From positions 496,001 to 560,000 of the forward strand of contig NZ_JAFEUW010000001.1 in assembly GCF_025028335.1 (NCBI RefSeq): 64,000 nt of DNA. The letters run 5' to 3'. This document shows positions 63,119 to 64,000 of the stretch, in pieces. The number at the start of each line of letters is the position of its first letter. Positions within the stretch are counted from its first letter, which is position 1. Under the pieces are notes generated by a model. The model was not told the origin of the DNA. It worked only from the letters and a program-made list of their open reading frames with translations, and ran no database searches. Both the position numbers and the translations under genes were made by a program. This DNA comes from Brachybacterium sillae (GTDB taxonomy: Bacteria; Actinomycetota; Actinomycetes; Actinomycetales; Dermabacteraceae).

Positions 63119-64000
63119 ATGACCGACGTCCTGTGGACGGCACCGGTCGCGACCGGCCCGGTGGACGCTCTGGTGAGCGTCCCCGGGTCGAAGTCGCTGA
63201 CCGCCCGCTGGCTGGTGCTCGCCGCCCTCGCTGAGGGTCCGAGCACGCTTCGACACCCCCTCGTCTCCCGCGATGCCCGCCTGATGCAGGACGGCCTGGA
63301 GCAGCTCGGCGCGCGGTTCAGCGGCGATGGGTCGGCCCTGGAGGTGCATCCCCTTCCCCGTCCCGACCCCACGGACCGCAGCGCAGAGCCCCTGGAGATC
63401 AGCACGGGTCTGGCCGGTACCGTCATGCGATTCCTGCCGCTGGTCGCGGCCCTGCATGTCGGCCCGGTCCGGTTCACCGGGGACGCCGCGGCCCTGGTGC
63501 GGCCGATGGGTCCGGTGATCTCCGCGCTGCGCGCCCTCGGCGTGGAGGTGACGGAGCACGGACAGGCGGGTCATCTGCCGATCACCGTCCACGGCGCCGG
63601 CCACCTCCCGGGTGGGACCGTCGAGGTCGATGCCTCGGCGTCCAGTCAGTTCATCTCCAACCTGCTGCTGGTCGCCCCCTGCGCGGACGCACCCCTGGTG
63701 GTGCGCTCCGCCGGCACGGCGGTCCCGTCGCTGCCGCATATCGAGATGACGGTCGCGACCCTGCGCGAAGCCGGGGTCGAGGTCCAGATGCGCACCGGGG
63801 ACGATGGCCGACCCGAATGGGAGGTCCACCCCGGGCCCATCCGCGCCGGGGAGCGCGTCATCGAACCTGATCTCTCCAACGCCGGGCCGTTCCTCGCCGC
63901 CGCGCTGGTCGCCGGCGGTGAGGTCGGCATCGCGGACTGGCCCGAGACCACCACCCAGGCCGGGGACGCCTACCGCGAGCTGCTGACCCGGATGGGCGGC
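63119..64000 (+). CDS. aroA: 3-phosphoshikimate 1-carboxyvinyltransferase (EPSP synthase), 3' end beyond window
   Basis: Sixth step of the shikimate pathway, joining PEP to shikimate-3-phosphate. The first 294 codons are present, ending in frame at the window edge; the full protein is usually about 430 residues. Visible motifs: VPGSKSLTARWLVLAAL (phosphate-binding Lys-Ser; the more common sequence is SKSxTNR), the LAGTVMRFLP segment (usually NAGTxxR), DASASSQFISNLLL and VEPDLSNA-type IEPDLSNAGPFLAAAL. The ATG at 63119 has AGGAG at 5 nt. Proximity to sigR/rsrA is the usual actinobacterial order. Confidence 0.95.
   Translation, partial: MTDVLWTAPVATGPVDALVSVPGSKSLTARWLVLAALAEGPSTLRHPLVSRDARLMQDGLEQLGARFSGDGSALEVHPLPRPDPTDRSAEPLEISTGLAGTVMRFLPLVAALHVGPVRFTGDAAALVRPMGPVISALRALGVEVTEHGQAGHLPITVHGAGHLPGGTVEVDASASSQFISNLLLVAPCADAPLVVRSAGTAVPSLPHIEMTVATLREAGVEVQMRTGDDGRPEWEVHPGPIRAGERVIEPDLSNAGPFLAAALVAGGEVGIADWPETTTQAGDAYRELLTRMGG

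Noticed and set aside
62546-63829. 427-residue minus-strand open frame at the right end
   Set aside because: Antisense to the DoxX-like gene and aroA; Arg/Gly/Pro-rich shadow sequence without motifs.

Overview
This is a 64 kb stretch of very GC-rich chromosome from an actinobacterium. The evidence for that is actinobacterial gene order plus several actinobacterial markers: the mismatch endonuclease NucS, a one-chain 2-oxoglutarate enzyme (Kgd), the GlgE maltosyltransferase, a SigR/RsrA-type sigma/anti-sigma pair, the 24-residue ribosomal protein bL37, and many GTG starts. Several transcripts look leaderless, with a TANNNT -10 box 6-7 nt before the start codon. Gene content and style suggest Micrococcales, possibly a Brachybacterium-like member of Dermabacteraceae; the genus is inference. 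I see no phage, IS element, CRISPR array, secretion locus or defence locus. Almost everything is conserved housekeeping sequence.

Layout. 1-364: non-coding left edge ending in a very strong terminator for the gat operon. 0.4-3.7 kb (minus): gatC-gatA-gatB, the tRNA-dependent amidotransferase. 3.8-4.1 kb (plus): a lone small acidic protein. 4.1-15.4 kb (minus): one tightly packed run, moxR - DUF58 - small membrane protein - two VWA proteins - membrane-anchored TPR-like protein - cysteine desulfurase - mnmA - MetE-like protein - ligA, most junctions overlapping by 4-14 bp. 15.5-22.2 kb (plus): glgX-glgE-glgB for alpha-glucan metabolism. 22.3-25.0 kb (minus): a YbbN-like protein and a lipoprotein/membrane protein pair of unknown function. 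25.1-27.1 kb (plus): nucS and nagA.

27.1-46.9 kb (minus) is the classic actinobacterial superblock in transcription order: lysA-hom-thrC-thrB-rho-rpmE-prfA-prmC-sua5-wecA-atpI-atpBEFHAGDC-DUF2550. It covers aspartate-family amino acids, transcription and translation termination, tRNA t6A modification, lipid-linked sugar synthesis and ATP synthase. 47.2-49.4 kb (plus): a fused trehalose-6-phosphate synthase/phosphatase. 49.5 kb (minus): tRNA-Arg(CCG). 49.7-54.3 kb (minus): tsaD, an M23 peptidase and two CNNM/HlyC-family membrane proteins. 54.5-61.2 kb (plus): a two-component system, kgd, an SGNH-like protein lacking the GDSL serine, and bL37. 61.3-62.3 kb (minus): sigR-like sigma factor and its zinc-type anti-sigma factor. 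62.4 kb to the end (plus): a DoxX-like protein and a partial aroA.

The most useful observations are two probable single-base frameshifts: one at the C-terminus of the small membrane gene in the moxR operon, one at the N-terminus of glgX. Others are an uncharacterised lipoprotein/membrane pair, a GDSL-lacking SGNH protein, an anti-sigma factor without the N-terminal redox cysteine, a long rho leader containing a possible six-residue peptide, and several leaderless starts. I did not find a convincing previously undescribed multi-gene system.
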